64,000 nucleotides of DNA from Chrysopilus asiliformis (GCA_964034945.1 OZ035960.1:25097487-25161486); one strand, 5' to 3'; shown: positions 1 through 13,452, counted from the first letter of the stretch. Notes: generated from the letters alone by a model not told the origin. Numbers and translations: made by a program.

Positions 1-2316
1 AAAATAATAAACTCTAGAGATACCTGGCCTTGTTATAAAGCTCAATGTCAGGTGGAAACTTTAACCCCAATAATAAATAAATTCTACTTATTCCATCAAT
101 TTTTGAATCTTCACTTCCACGTGCTTAATATATGCCTACATCGTACTTAAAGCCCATATGAATATCCATATTAGTATTACAATTACTTGAGTTTAAGTGA
201 CCATAAGTAACTTTTGCTATCATCCACATCGTGATCACCATCACCATCTTGTTTCAGGTGTATTTTTTAAGAGCCCGAAGGAAAACCGGACAACTTAAAG
301 ATGTGACCAATTACTGCAATCCAAATTAAGCGGCAACATTTTAAATTTATCGAAGACATTTTGTTGCAACTGTAACTGCAACATGCAGAAATATTTTCAT
401 AATTTCAGTTCAACAATTTTATGTTACCGGAAGCGACCTTGGCAAGAATTTAAAAAAAAAACAGTTACGGATACAAATATGAGAAACTTACTTCAGTTAA
501 CCGACAAAGGTGATTCAGTTTCACTTTAAGTCACTGAAAAACGAAGGGCAAAGCAATGTGATCATGTACTGATCGCATTCTGATCATGTCAATTTCTCAA
601 GTAAAAATATGCCGCACAATACCGGTAATTGTTGTTTTGCCGGTAGCTTATTAAGCATAAAATTCCGTAATTATTATAATTATTGCCTCGAAAAAAAAAT
701 TTCATCGTCATTCTTAACGGACAATCAAAAATTTGACAAAAACCGAAAAATCACCATCAGATCCAGGCGATAACGCGATAAAGTGATCGTGACAGATTTT
801 TTTTTTTTGCATAGTAATAAAACTTTTAATTTATGCAAATAAATATTTTTACTATTTCCACTGATATTTAAAACAAATTATGTTACAGAAAGAATTATAA
901 AAATGTTAAGCGGATTTTTATTGTTCTGTGAGTATTAAATGTCGTCAAGGTATTTGGCAGCGTGTACCAATTAAAAAAATAACAGAAATCCATTCACAAG
1001 GATAGTCGTTTTAATCGTCTGACGGGTATTAAAGGCAATAAACTCTGGTTTTATTAATTTATATAAAAAATTTCTACCCATGATTGGCAGCTTAACGACC
1101 GTAGCTATCGAGCTATTAATCGAATTTCGTGCGCCTTACAGGAAGAAAAGTTTTGGCAAAAAAATACTTTTCAATTTCTTCCCGAAGAATTAAATTGTTA
1201 TCCAATGTCTTTAATTGAACCGAAACAATATAAAAAATGTAATTTACCCGATTAACCTATGAATTATGATCATAGGTCAAATTCGTGGAAATCTCGGGTG
1301 AATTTTTGTGTGAATTTTTACACTCTATACTCCAACCTGCCCCGAACTTCCGTTCCGTAAATTAATTAATATTTACTTGTTCGGGTAAAAACTTTGCACT
1401 TTCCGTGTAATCGATCGAAATTTCGTTCTTGAGATAATTTTTAATCCTTGAGAAATTTGTTACTAGGTGTGGTTTAATTATGGTGACTATAATTGGATAT
1501 AAAAAAAACATTTGAAAAGCTAACGTCGACTTTTTTTCATTTGTTACCATTGATTCATTTTGATTCGGGTGGATATAATTATAGAATTCTGACATTGTAC
1601 TCACGTTCGCCGATAATTGACCTAAACGAATCAAAATTGTTAATATGATGTATGCGCATAAAAGTTTTAGGTGCCAATTAAAAACCGAGTATTTAAACGT
1701 TTTACAATAATTTTATATCATTTTGAATCTGTCTTAAAATCCTTCGGTTGAAATTCAACAAAAAAGTTTCAAACGGTGTTATTCTGGTAAGCCACTATCT
1801 GACGATTAAATTTCTTGTATAATTCATTTGATCCCTAAAATTTTAAAAATAATTTACAGGAAAATTTCGTGGTAACTGAATTTCGGGTGTGGAACATAAC
1901 AATAAGCGGAAGGAAATGGTAGGTGTCAACTGGTTTACAGATTTGAGGTTTATTTGGTTGGAGTAGAAAATGTTGAGTGTTGGAGTGTTTTGACCTCAGA
2001 AGGTAAACCGAGATCACTTTCAATGTTAACCTTCCATCCAAGAAAGAAATATTTTACAGTTTCTTAACCTTTTATTTGGTTAGCGATATTGTTGAGATAC
2101 AAATAATTGAATTTTGAATGGAGTTTCAAAAAAATCTCTTAAAAGTTATTTTAGTAGGAAATATTCGATTCTGAATATGGATGCGTTCTGAACGTTCAAA
2201 TAAATGATTGACGTTATTTCACAATATATTTGATTTGCAACCCACAAATCCAAATTATAGTCACTTCTCACTTGTGACCTTTTTTTAATCAAATATTTTC
2301 GTTATGAAAACTAATT
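1..2316. other. AT-rich non-coding stretch
   Basis: Only short chance open frames are present (the longest, 90 codons at 1362-1634, lacks homology or splice context). No repeat family was recognised. Confidence 0.4.
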
Positions 2317-2777
2317 ATCATACTAAAATGAGTTGGTGTCTGTCTGTCTGTCTGTTCCTCTTTCACGCAAAAACGGCTGAACCGTCTGACTTGAAATTTG
2401 GCATGAGTGTCTGTGGAAGTTATGGTTCCAACATAGGCATACGGAAAAGTATCGCGAGGGGTGGGGGGAGTAAGGGGAGGGGGTAAAGTGATTTCGAAAT
2501 ATAGTTTTTGCGCTATGTTACTCTTTCGCGGGGAAACTACTGAACCGATTGGCCTGAAATTTGGCATAGATGTTCGTCGGGGGTCCAGCCCCAACATAGA
2601 CCCATTAAAAAGTAGCCCGAGAGGTGGGGGAGTAAGGGGAGGGGGTAAAGTGATATTGAAACTTAGCTCTTCCTCTATGTTACCCTTTCGCGCGGAAACT
2701 ACCGTGCCGATTGGCCTGAAGTTTAGCTCCAACATAGGCCATCACAAAAACCGGCAACGACGGGTATGCAAGCTAGT
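2317..2777 (-). repeat. R3 interspersed repeat, copy 1
   Basis: Related to the copy at 39115-39597 in the opposite orientation. The ends are ATCATACTAA...TGAGTTGGTG and CGACGGGTATGCAAGCTAGT. The interior has about two to three imperfect ~160-base units, each with a C-rich run (CCCCCTCCCCTTAC), TGCCAAATTTCAGG, CGGTTCAGTAGTTTC and GCGAAAGAGTAACAT. The long overlapping open frames here are by-products of this repeat. It resembles the widespread insect element type that ends in GACAGACAGAC and an AT-rich tail, whose class I cannot assign. Confidence 0.75.
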
Positions 2778-3231
2778 TCATTTGATAAATTTGTATAATT
2801 GTAAACAAATTTTATAAAAATGACAAACCAAATTTATAGAACCAACAAAATGAAATTGTATTATTGATCAAATCCAACCAAGCGATAAATTTTTATTTTC
2901 TTAACAAAATTTTTTTGTATCTACAAAAAATTATGAAATTAATAACACAAAATTATTAATATTTATATGTTGTGTTTTGTTAATTTGATAATATTTTCCG
3001 TTCAGTGTAGCCTGTTTGAAACTTACCCCTCGAATTTTTAAGTCTAAATTCCAATGTCTATTGCCATGAAATGATTTTTAACAAAAAAAAACGTTTGACC
3101 CATGTTGATTGAAATTATTACAATTCTATTGAATTCCCCGACAATCATTCTCGTTTAATATATACATACATTAAGTCAATGAATTCATTCTCTATATATG
3201 TATATGAATACATTCTTATCCTGAATTTCAA

Positions 3232-3956
3232 ACATAACAAAAGCTATAATTGCCAATCTGGCAATCATTGGAGACCCGTATGGTGATATTCGTATCAAAA
3301 TTGGAACAGTTGTACCAAATTCCACTTTGATGTCAAACTTTCCAATAAGATTTTTTAAAATTTATTCCAATTGGATTTTAATGTATGGGTGTTTTATGTA
3401 GAATTATATCCTAAATAACTTTTGTTCTTGCACTTTTTTGATAAGATGCACCGTTTTTGAGGTATTCGCAAAAAACGTTTTCGTTCGTATGGGGGGTACC
3501 CCCCTAATGGTCTATTTTTGCCCATTAACGAATTTAGCCTTGCATTTTACAAAAAACGGATCTGCGTAAAATTTCAAGTCTCTAGCTCAATCCGTGCGCC
3601 CGCAATCCGCGCCACAGACGGACAGACAGACGGACAGACAGACGGACAGATAGACGGACAGACAGACGGACAGACAGACGGACAGATAGACGGACAGACA
3701 GACGGACAGACAGACGGACAGACAGACGGACAGACAGACGGACAGACAGACGGACAGACAGACGGACAGACAGACGGACAGACAGACGGACAGACAGACG
3801 GACAGACAGACGGACGGACATGCAAAATTCATTTTTTTTATCATTCTCAACACACTGGTGTAATTCATTTTTGTGTGTGATGACGGGATCTTGGCGTTAC
3901 AAACGGTAAGGCAAAGCTAGTATACCCTTTGGTTTCACCATACGGGTATAAAAATG
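3232..3956 (+). repeat. R1 interspersed repeat, copy 1 (with GACAGACGG microsatellite core)
   Basis: Begins near AACATAACAAAAGC and ends CCATACGGGTATAAAAA. A 13-base perfect inverted repeat, ACCCGTATGGTGA (3274-3286) and TCACCATACGGGT (3935-3947), brackets the body. Inside are GGGGGGTACCCCCC-like sequence, AAATTTCAAGTCTCTAGCTC and a ~200-base GACAGACGGACA tract. Other copies lie at 7990-8595 and 63196-64000. Confidence 0.8.
3617..3822. repeat. GACAGACGGACA microsatellite
   Basis: About 200 bases of ACGGACAGACAG-type units inside R1 copy 1. It is open in several frames and produces spurious Thr-Asp-Gly-Gln repeat peptides. Confidence 0.95.
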
Positions 3957-4940
3957 GTTACCAAAATAGTGTCAAACTTACGAAATAAATCGTATTGCAA
4001 CTATCTGCATAATCAAATAACCTTTAAAGAAAAACTATTCCTTAATCAGTCATAAATCTAATGAAATTTTCCATTTTTTAGACAATGGAAAATATTGATA
4101 TTCACTATCGAACTTCGAGGATTTTAAATATCGTCTCCTCATATTATGATTATTTCTATATCTACAATTATTCAGCTTTGAAATCTCTAGTAAATGCTAC
4201 AATTGATGATTGTCAGTGGTCACGGAGATAAAGTGTAATCAATCTTAGAAAATGTTATTTTATGCACAATGGAAAATTTTACGCATATCTTTTGAATGGG
4301 TGTTGAATAACTGAAATCCAATCATTCTCTATTTTTCTATCCAATCAACTTTTCAGATATTTGCAGATATTTAAAATTGGAAAATATTTAGGTGTACGAT
4401 GGGCACAGCATTTAAAAGTATCTAACTATTCATCACTTTATTCCAAATGCCGACACTAGCAGGGCAACTGCTAAGATAGATACTTTCATCTTACATATAG
4501 AAGAATGCAAAAATTTTGGGCACAGCTTAGATTGGATTCGATTGGATGGTTTGGGCTTATCCATCGATGGGGTTTCATCAATTTTCAATTATATTGCATT
4601 TTTTTATATTTCCATCATTTAATAATGAAATCTGGGCAGGACGAAGAAGGTCTTTGGCAAAGTTTAAATTCTCCAATGCCTATCTACGGTTTAGTTTATT
4701 CCGATGTACCTATAAATTTGTCGCAGTACAGCCTCAAAGGGCGCTCGGGGTGAATTCTTTTATTTTCCAACCTTTCTCTATTAAAAATCTCTGATATATT
4801 TGGAGAATATAAAAATTATTTTATATTGTGTTGTTATTGTTATGCAGCGCTGGCGACTGATTTATTACAGAAACTTTTAATGAATTCTTTTAATAAAAAT
4901 AGCAAAATATTGTAAAATATAGTAAATTAGTTACCATTAC
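3957..4940. other. Non-coding stretch
   Basis: Overlapping 82-codon frames at 4505-4794 have no recognisable domain. No repeat was identified. Confidence 0.35.
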
Positions 4941-5308
4941 CTGAAGGCATTCGTGAGATACATAGAAAAAACTTAAACATGCAGATCAATAAAACATTGA
5001 CGAATTGCACCAACTCGTGTAATTTATGAGGGTATTCACAATCCTCTTTTAATTTTCGGTATTCGGCATTTTCGGTAATATTAAAAGACTGAAAATATTC
5101 TGCTGTGAACATCCCACAGCACAGATTTGAGAACAGCGCTTTTATTTGATACGTGACCAAATCATGAACTGCGAATGTGATTGTAAAATATGTCACATAC
5201 CTTTAAATCCATGTTTGCTGTATTCTTTTGAATTTCTATTGTGGCAATGGCTATCAAAATTGAAAAAAATTGCAGTCCGATGAGATAACCAGCGAGAAAA
5301 TTTGACAA
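4941..5308 (-). pseudogene. Chemoreceptor-like coding remnant (possible odorant receptor fragment)
   Basis: Segment 1 (5308-5201) follows an acceptor (TAATGTTTTTAG), has 36 open codons forming a hydrophobic helix (NFLAGYLIGLQFFSILIAIA) ending in ANMDLK, and stops at AAAG|GTATGT. Segment 2 (about 5190-4941) is in another frame. It reads HDLVTYQIKALFSNLCC, then LKEDCEYPHKLHELVQFVNV and another hydrophobic stretch, before donor TCAG|GTAATG. The His-x2-Leu-His/Leu pattern after a charged loop followed by a membrane helix recalls insect odorant receptors. The two segments do not join by a plausible intron (32 bases), so a frameshift would be needed. Family assignment is a guess. Confidence 0.25.
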
Positions 5309-5862
5309 CTAAAAACATTACTAGCGCCACCCGCGGTTGATTCTTGATACCGAATACCCGGGCCGAAAAACACGACTCAAGGCATGTATACAATTACCGA
5401 ATCCGGTAATTCATTTTTACATGAACCAAGTTACCGTCTCGGTAAAAATCTGTTAAATTTGACTGAATTACCGAGCGGTAAATTTACCCGAAATTTAAAA
5501 GACGACTGTGAATACCCTGTATGTTTAACCTAGATATGCCCATCCGAACTGGACGATTGATATTGAGGTAATTTTGGTCTAAAATGACGTTACGTTATAA
5601 AACTAAGATATTTGATAGAAAAAAAATTTAAATCGAAACTTATAAAATTTCGAATTTGACCACTTCAAACCTTTACTAATTTTAAAGCCCAATAAATACA
5701 CAACTCTTGTTAGAATGTGACTATTTGCTCATGCATACATTCGCAGTATTTCCTAAATGGATACATGTATTTTTATGTGAAAAAATATTTTTGACAAAGA
5801 ATTCCAAAACTATCTCACAAGTAAAAGAGACAATAAATCCCCTATTTCTCACTTGGTTTAAA

Positions 5863-5882
5863 CCCCCCCCCCCCCCCCCCCC
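5863..5882. repeat. Poly(C) run
   Basis: About 20 consecutive cytosines in AT-rich sequence. Confidence 0.9.
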
Positions 5883-7602
5883 ACCTCCCTCACCACAATT
5901 TGAAACAAAAATTAATTAGAAAGGGTTTCTATTGCTACAGTAAATTTTAAATTCAACGGATTTTCAATATATTACACAAAGCGGTTAATGCAAAAAAAAT
6001 TGTGTTAAAGCTGCGAAAAATGTTGTCCTGTATTTTGTTGTTGTTTGCAAAACTTTAACAAATAATAAATACTATTTTCCGACGATAACAGCTAATTTAA
6101 TAGCTTCTGTGAATACCCCTAATGTTTAATAAATAAAAATGTAGTTTTTATGCTGAAAAAGTGTGCCGATTTTCCCAAAAATATTACTTTTGGGGTTAAA
6201 ATTTTTTTCCAAACTTGTTTTTTAAGAATAGTGTATTTTTTAAGTAATTTGACCAGTACCCTTATTCCCCCTCCGGACCTTAGCAAACAGAATTTCAAGT
6301 TCAACAAAAATAAAACATATATGAATATCCAGTGTTTTTTTTTCATAAATCAAAATAATTAAAAATCATCTAGCATATCGGCAATGAAAGTCCCAAATAC
6401 TAAATGTAAGCCGAAAGGTCAAAAGATAAAATACTGAAATTTATCTCTTTACCGCCAACATATAAAAATGTTACATTTGGCCGATGTTTGTCTTATTATT
6501 TAGCCATTGGACATTAAAGCTCTCACTTTTCGCACCCAGACCAGAAACAAAACTTGTTACCATAAAATTGCAATCAAATAAAATTGCATACCGCCTTGCA
6601 TAATTCACACCAGGACATTTTTCAGTTCGGCATTATGATTTTTTATGAGTTGTTTCGAGTCGCATGAACAGTCAAATGAAAAAAATAAAAGTAAAAAAAA
6701 TCTCATTTAAACCGCATACGTAAAATTTATTACAATTTTCACTTGAAAAAATTACTCCAGATTAGAGTGTGTGAAATTTTATAGCTTAATAAAATGCAGT
6801 TTTGCAAAAACATTAAATTTTGGTTAATATTAAATGGCCTTCAAGTGTTTTATTGTCAAGTGGTACAAGTAATAGTCAGTGATTTATATGCATAACAATT
6901 TCGTTTTCTTATTCAGTTTCAGCTGTTTGAAAATTTTCAGAAATTCAGAGACTGGCGACTGTTTCACCCAAAGGCAAAACTTTTACCTGAACCAGAAAAA
7001 CTAAGTAATTAAATAACTTTATTTCCCCCAAAACTAGTTAAATTACTTTAATTAATTTGATATTGTCAACCTGTTTTTTTATTATGTTTCATAATTGGTC
7101 AATTGTCTTGGGAATTTTGCTGTCTTTTACATTTTGTTTTGTTTTAAAGTGTAACTATAGCGTAAGGAAAATAATATTATGTACTATTAAATACATGTTT
7201 GACGTAAATTTATTAGACAATGGTATCACACATTGGAAAGAAAGTGTAAGTTTTTAAAAGCTTCAAAATTACCAAAGAACTAGTTCTTTTCATAAAATTG
7301 AATTTGTCAAAAAAACATAAAACACATTCCAGAGAGTAATCATCAAATACTCTGTATGAAGAGAGCTCCAATTTCGAGAGCCAATGTACCTTTTACATAA
7401 GGAGGGAAACATGCAGTAGTCCAATTGGATTTTGATGAGTGAAAGAGTTATGTAAAATTATATTCTAAATATATTTTGTCTTCAAACATTTTCGGAAACG
7501 ACACACCTTTTTGAGAAAATCACAAGAAATTATTTCATTTATATGGAAGTCTGGGAAACGAGTAGACGAATTTTGCTCATTCAAGAAATTAGCCTTCTAC
7601 TA

Positions 7603-8717
7603 GGCTTGCCAGACGTCACTATAAAAGTGACAATTGTCACTTTTCGACCAATTTCTTTCTTTTTCTTTCTTTTTTTGTTCTTAGTCACTTTTTCCACTTT
7701 TTTCATTTCGCATTTACAGCATTTTCAACAAAACAAGTTTATTGTGTTAAATTTTGTAATTAACATAAAGAAATTTCTAAATATAGGGTTTCCCAATAAC
7801 CCCACCTATTTTTGAAATTTTGCTAACAAAATATAATTTTAAAGACTTAAATTGTATGCAATTTTATGAATTCGTTCAAAAAGAAAAGGAAATTTAAAAA
7901 AAAAATAAGGATTCTAGAAAAATACTATGTATAAAAGTTTGATTATGGGACCAAAGTGTAATGTAAAACTGAAATAAACCACATATTATATTTTTTATAC
8001 CCGTATGGTGAAACCAAAGGGTATATTAACTTTGCCTTACCGTTTGTAACGCCAAGATCCCGTCATCGCACAAAAAAATGAATTACACCACTGTGTTTAG
8101 AATGATGAAAAAAGTTGAATTTAGCATGTCCGTCCGTCTGTCCGTCCGTCCGTCTGTCCGTCCGTCCGTCTGTCCGTCCGTCTGTCCGTCCGTCTGTCTG
8201 TCTGTGGCGCGGATTGCGGGCGCACGGATTGAGCTAGAGACTTGAATTTTTGTACAGATCCGTTTTTCGTAAAATGTGAGGCTAAGTTCGTTAATGGGCA
8301 AAAATGGACCATTAGGGGGGGTACCCCCCATACGAACGAAATCGTTTTTTGCGAATATCTCAAAAACGGTGCATCTTATCAAAAAAGTCCAAGAACAAAA
8401 GTTATTTAGGATATGATTCTACATAAAACTTCCATACATCAAAATCCGATTGGAATAAATTTTAAAAAATCTTATTGGAAAGTTTGACTTCAAAGTGGAA
8501 TTTTGGTATAACTGTTCGAATTTTGATACGAATATCACCATACGGGTCTCCAATGATTGCCAGATTGGCAATTATAGCTTTTGTTATGTTTTTCTTTTAA
8601 TATATATGTCACTTTTTGTTATCACTTTTTGATTTGTAAAAGTCACTTTTTTGTACGCAATAATCACTTTTATTCTCTCCAAAGACACTTTTTCGGTTTT
8701 GACGTCTGGTAACCCAA
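7603..8717. mobile_element. TIR element with AGTGAC/GTCACTTTT motifs, split by an R1 copy
   Basis: The left end reads GGCTTGCCAGACGTCA; the right end, reversed, reads TTGGGTTACCAGACGTCA. The 9-base direct repeat CTTCTACTA flanks it (7594-7602 and 8718-8726), which would suit a MULE (9) or, read as CTTCTACT, a hAT (8). The interior has many copies of GTCACTTTT. The R1 repeat at 7990-8595 is inserted within it. Confidence 0.75.
7990..8595 (-). repeat. R1 interspersed repeat, copy 2
   Basis: Opposite orientation to copy 1. ACCCGTATGGTGA lies at 7999-8011 and TCACCATACGGGT at 8535-8547. The microsatellite core is shorter (CCGTCCGTCTGT, about 90 bases). Confidence 0.85.
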
Positions 8718-9277
8718 CTTCTACTAATAACTTTTATGTTCTATCACAATCCCTTCAAAAGTTATGTTGTTCACAGCCAGACGCACGAACAAACGACTGG
8801 ACTACTAACAAAAAGACTCTAATATAACCGAGACCACATAAAATTCGGTTAAAATGGGAACGGTGTAAAAATTAAAAAAATTAAGAAAATAAAAGAAGTT
8901 TGTTCTTATAGACAGCGATATAAACATACGTGAAAATTACAACATCCAATATCTAGAGTTTCATAAAGATATGGATAAAAGAAAAATTTTAAAAATTGTT
9001 TAAAAAAATATTTTGCACTCCAAGAAATTGAACTAAAATGGTTAAAAAAAAACGGTTTGTTCATAAAACAAATTACGCCAATTTTAGGCTAACTTTTTCG
9101 CGACGTTTGGTTTATGAAATTTAGTTCCATATACTTAAACAAACCCCCCTCTAAAGGCATGACCTATGGCGAGGCTTTCTGATTCCAAAATCGCAAAAAA
9201 AAATCTAATGTTCTTGAGTTTCATAGAGGAATTTCCTCGAAGAACCGATACAAAATAGCAGTTTTGCTCAACACAAA

Positions 9278-10786
9278 ACTTTCCTCTGCAATATTTAAAG
9301 TTTCAAAAAACAAAAAAAAACATAGGGTAAGTCACGGAGAGATGCCCCACTGGGATAGATGCCTCACTGTTAAAAACTGGTACTTAAGGAAACAAAACGT
9401 AACATGTCACATTCTACATATGAAGTGTTTGTTCAATGAAACTTCTGTGCGTTGTTAAAATTCACGAGAGTCGGGCGTGTTGCGGGATAATTGGCCATTT
9501 TTGTTTTCGAACAAGGGAAAACTCCAAAAACTTATTTTGAGCTGCACAAAAACTCTTGGAACTTTTGCTTAAATAAGTATGTATATATTTTTTTATTTTT
9601 TATGTGTCAAATGGAGTGTTTAGTGTTTGTGAAAAAAAATTTTTTTTTCTTTTTATCCACATTTAATTTATTAAATAATTGGGGCATCTATCCGGTATGA
9701 AAAGGATAGACGCCTTCTTTTTTAAAGGGATAGTTGACCTTAGGGGCAAATTAACTCTAGGTAATAACATATACCTATTTGCTTTCCCACATTCATTGAA
9801 AATACTTATTTATTATAGGTAAACATCCTATCCTTGGATTCGAAAATGAAAAACGGCTCGTGCGTCATATTCAGAAATTAGAGGCCGTTCGATTTCCTCC
9901 CGAAAGACACTGAATTTTGTTATTTTTTTCTTTATTATTTAATTAAATTTTTTTATATTGTAGTATGTGTATATTGGATAGACATATATGTATGTAAATG
10001 AATTAAAATGCATAATAAAATTTTGTTATAACTTAATAAAATGTTTTTTTCCCTCAAAGGCATCTATCCCACATGCACATTTGTCATGTTGGGCGTCTAT
10101 CCCATAGGTTGGGCATCTATCCCAAAAAGTAGCGACTAACAAAAACAGTTTTATCACAGTAAAAATAAAACATAATGTAAGTTTTTTTCGGCTGAAATTG
10201 TAGATAAATGTTAAGACTAATATTTAAAAAAAAAAAAAAATCGAAAATGCCTTTCTTCATTGTGAAATATGGCAAAGTCAAAATGTGGGGCATCTATCCG
10301 TGAGTTACCCTATGTAAAAAATAAAATTTTCCGAAATTACGCAAGAACCGTTAGAGATACAAGCCAAAACTGCAGGAAATTTTATTCCCTTCAAATTTGC
10401 TTTTCCGCATTTTTTCCAAAATCGCATATTTTTCAAGAAACTTTCCAAAGAACTGTATTTTTTCAAAATAATAGTATGAGAGGGTTCCGTTATAGTTAAC
10501 GTTACTTTTCCAAAATTTGTTAGAAGACTACGATTTTGGGAAAACTCATCCACAAAAAATTTCAAGTCGCTAGCTCAACGCGTTCTCGAGTTATTTAAGA
10601 TACGTACATCGGGCAGACCGACAAACAGTTTGACAGACAGACTGACAGACAGATGCACGGATATTCTCATCATATTTCCTGAAATGGATTTATTACCGAT
10701 CAAAAAGTTTCCATCCGCCGCCATTCACAAGTCGGTAACCATCATGAATGCAATATTTTCCCTCTTTTAGCTACGCAGAGGAAAGT
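9278..10786 (+). mobile_element. R2 element, copy 1, interrupted by a second transposon
   Basis: Perfect 12-base inverted termini: ACTTTCCTCTGC (9278-9289) and GCAGAGGAAAGT (10775-10786). The body shares AACGCGTTCTCGAGTTATTT, GAAATTTCAAGTCGCTAGCT-like sequence and a CAGACAGACTGACAG tract with copy 2 (17735-18258). The stretch about 9320-10315 is absent from copy 2 and is an insertion. Confidence 0.75.
9320..10315. mobile_element. ~1 kb TIR element with seven GGC[A/G]TCTATCC motifs, nested in R2
   Basis: The left end ACATAGGGTAAGTCACGGA and the right end TCCGTGAGTTACCCTATGT are inverted copies, followed by AGATGCCCCAC in both. The motif GGC[A/G]TCTATCC occurs at 9353-9363 (rev), 9683-9693, 9704-9714 (rev), 10059-10069, 10092-10102, 10112-10122 and 10289-10299. 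Such subterminal motifs are usual transposase binding sites. The flanking duplication is TA or hidden in A-runs. No transposase frame, so it is non-autonomous. Confidence 0.8.
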
Positions 10787-13452
10787 AAAAATCGTTTATA
10801 GCCAACTTGTGTAATTTTGAGAACGAGCCACTTACATATATGCTTCTTAATTAACAACTAAATAATTAAAACGAACAAGAATTTGTATTATTATATGGAA
10901 TTTGATTACATCAAAAAAATCATATGTTCCACCTATACGTAATAATTTGAACTGAACCACATTAAATCTATTTAACCTTGCCTTGAAAAATCTCAATGCA
11001 TGCAATTGTTGTCAGTTGATTTATATATACTTAGGTTGATTACAAAATTTTCCAATCCAAACAATTAAAAGTTCGTTAAATCGAAAATATTTCATTTCAT
11101 TTCAATCACCGACTATACCAAAATATTTGCAAAAAGGCCAGCTCGTGTCAAAATTATGTCAGTTTTCATGATTTGGATTTTTGTGATTTCCGACGTCGCC
11201 GTTAATAGACGTGAATATATTGGTTAAATATATTGTAGCATTTATGGTATTGTTCACATGATGTCTTAAGGAAATCTATCACGAATCTTGTAAAATACTC
11301 ACCATTAGTTAATAATTCACATTTAAAGTTCATTAGACGAATATACAAACTTCCGGCAACATTAAACGAACAGAAGCCTTTACTTCACATAATTATTCGG
11401 ATCATTTAGACGTTAATCATAAGTGGCATGAAATTCAATTCATTCCAAATCTAAAGTCAACATCTCTGATATAAAACCATATTCGATTCCTGGCCGACAT
11501 TAATGAAATATTTCTCTACATGAGCTTAAGTCCATTATTGGTTTGATTCCCGAGAACTAAAAGAAGCAAAATTTTAGACACAATTGAAATTTCATTAAAA
11601 CCATTTAAGGTTTGCAACCACCATCCACACACATCTGATAAAAGTTGGTTATAAATGCAGCACTTTTTTTTGGGTTTGGTCTACAATGGGGTAGCCTCGA
11701 CCTTCGATAAATTCTGAAAAAACACTTTTGGCCATAAACTAAGAAGCGTGACTTCCTTCATTTCGGGAGAGATCAGTCAGCGGCTTTCAAAAACCACCAA
11801 AAAATCTACGCGTTGGCGGACAAAAATCAACATTTTTCATGTACGGAGTGCAGTAATGTACAGATTTATGCAGCAATTATGGAGTAAAGATTTTTCCCCG
11901 AGAGCTGAGTATACACAAGTGATGCCTCCGAGGTGCTGTAGACATTGAAAATTTCGAAGGCCTTGCCAAACATCCGATCCAAGAGTTTTTTTTAATTGCT
12001 AAATTTAAGTAATTCAACCGATGACCATTTGAACTCTAAATACTCTTTAGTTCTTTCTTTCTTGCAGTTCTGCGATAGTAAAGATTTTGGCGAAATGAAA
12101 AATCTACTGTGACTAACTTTATTTTTGTCCAGCTGATCATTTGAAGCTTCCATTGTGAATCACAATATTTTTGATTAATGCCGATGATCTTTTAGATGAT
12201 AATACAGACGTCATAAAATTTTTACCGGAATTTAACATCCTAAACTCTTGAATCTGGCTGAAAATCCGCCAAAATTCATTCTATAATTGACCACATCTCC
12301 ACTCCACCGCATTGTTCAATTGTAATTTACCAGTAAACACTTTTGATAAGTACTTGACTCTGGCCCATTGGAAATTTGTGTCATGATGCTAAGGTTTTTC
12401 CGAAATTTCGTAAAGCATACACGGCGCACTTAGAGAATCTGATGATATTGAATTTTCATCAAGCGTCCTTAATTTACACATAATTTGTGCGGAAAACCTA
12501 TGCGCATTATGGGCATGCTTGTTTTTACCGAAATTAACTTTTATTTGATCAAATAAAATCATCGATTTTTTTGGAAGGTAAAAATCGTTTGGTGTGGCCC
12601 ATTTTCCCCTGTTGGCTATATGCTCTGTGAGCAATTAAGAGGCCCAGCTTTAATGAGCAATCAGTCTGATAGAAAACTATGAGTTAGTACGTTGAGACAA
12701 GGTGAATTTGGCAGTGGGTCACTTATGCCCCAGAGCCGCCATCTGTCAGTTAATGATTCATTTTTTGAACATTTTAATTTACTTGGCGAAGGTTTTTCGC
12801 TGCTCCGATCCGATGACATTGCTATGATGCGGACGGCCAAAATAGGTAAATATTATTAATTAATTATTAACTAATATGTTAATAGTATAGCGTTCTTTGA
12901 ATGATATTTAACGGTTCATTCACTTGTTAAAATCTTCCGGTCAAGTGAAAAGTGATATTGTTTCACATTTTTATTGCATATAAATATAATATATCGCTTT
13001 TAATACTTAGAAGAAATATTTTTTCTATGTCAACCTTAATTAGTTGTTCTACGAAAAATTCCGTAACAATAACGAAAACCACAACGAAAACCGAATTTTT
13101 CTCGTATTTCGTGCAAAATTTGTGGGTTAGTTGTATTTCAGCAGAGAAAACATTAAACACCAAAATTTAAGTCTATCATGAAACAAAACGGGAGAACAAA
13201 ATCAGTCGTAGATTTTTTTATGGTAGAGTTATGAAAAAGAACAGCCAGCAACAAAAAAGCCAAACTTGAAATTTTTAGCCAAAATTTAAAAAAAAAACTA
13301 GAAACCTTTGAGAACTCCCAAATTGTGCAAGTGTTATTCTCTAATTTCTCAAAAAAAACGGCTATAGTTGAAACATAATTTGAAAAAAAATGATTTTTTA
13401 AAGTAAACAAAATTGAAAAATGTTATTCTGATGTAAAATTTCACGAATATTT
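10787..13452. other. Non-coding stretch
   Basis: Several 60-85 codon frames on both strands, none recognisable. The 11.7-12.7 kb part is somewhat less AT-rich, but no exon with good splice sites was found. Confidence 0.35.

Noticed and set aside
2289..2817. Overlapping 118- and 148-codon open frames
   Set aside because: They lie within R3 and recur in the second copy at 39121-39591; they arise from the low-complexity C-rich/G-rich repeat units, not from a gene.
3518..3880. 120-codon frame with Thr-Asp-Gly-Gln repeats and three minus-strand Val-Cys-Pro-Ser type frames
   Set aside because: Pure translation of the GACAGACGG microsatellite; open in most frames by chance of unit length.
7057..7253. 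Hydrophobic 65-codon frame ending at AGT|GTAAGT
   Set aside because: Single open segment in AT-rich DNA, where hydrophobic frames are common by chance; no homology or upstream acceptor.
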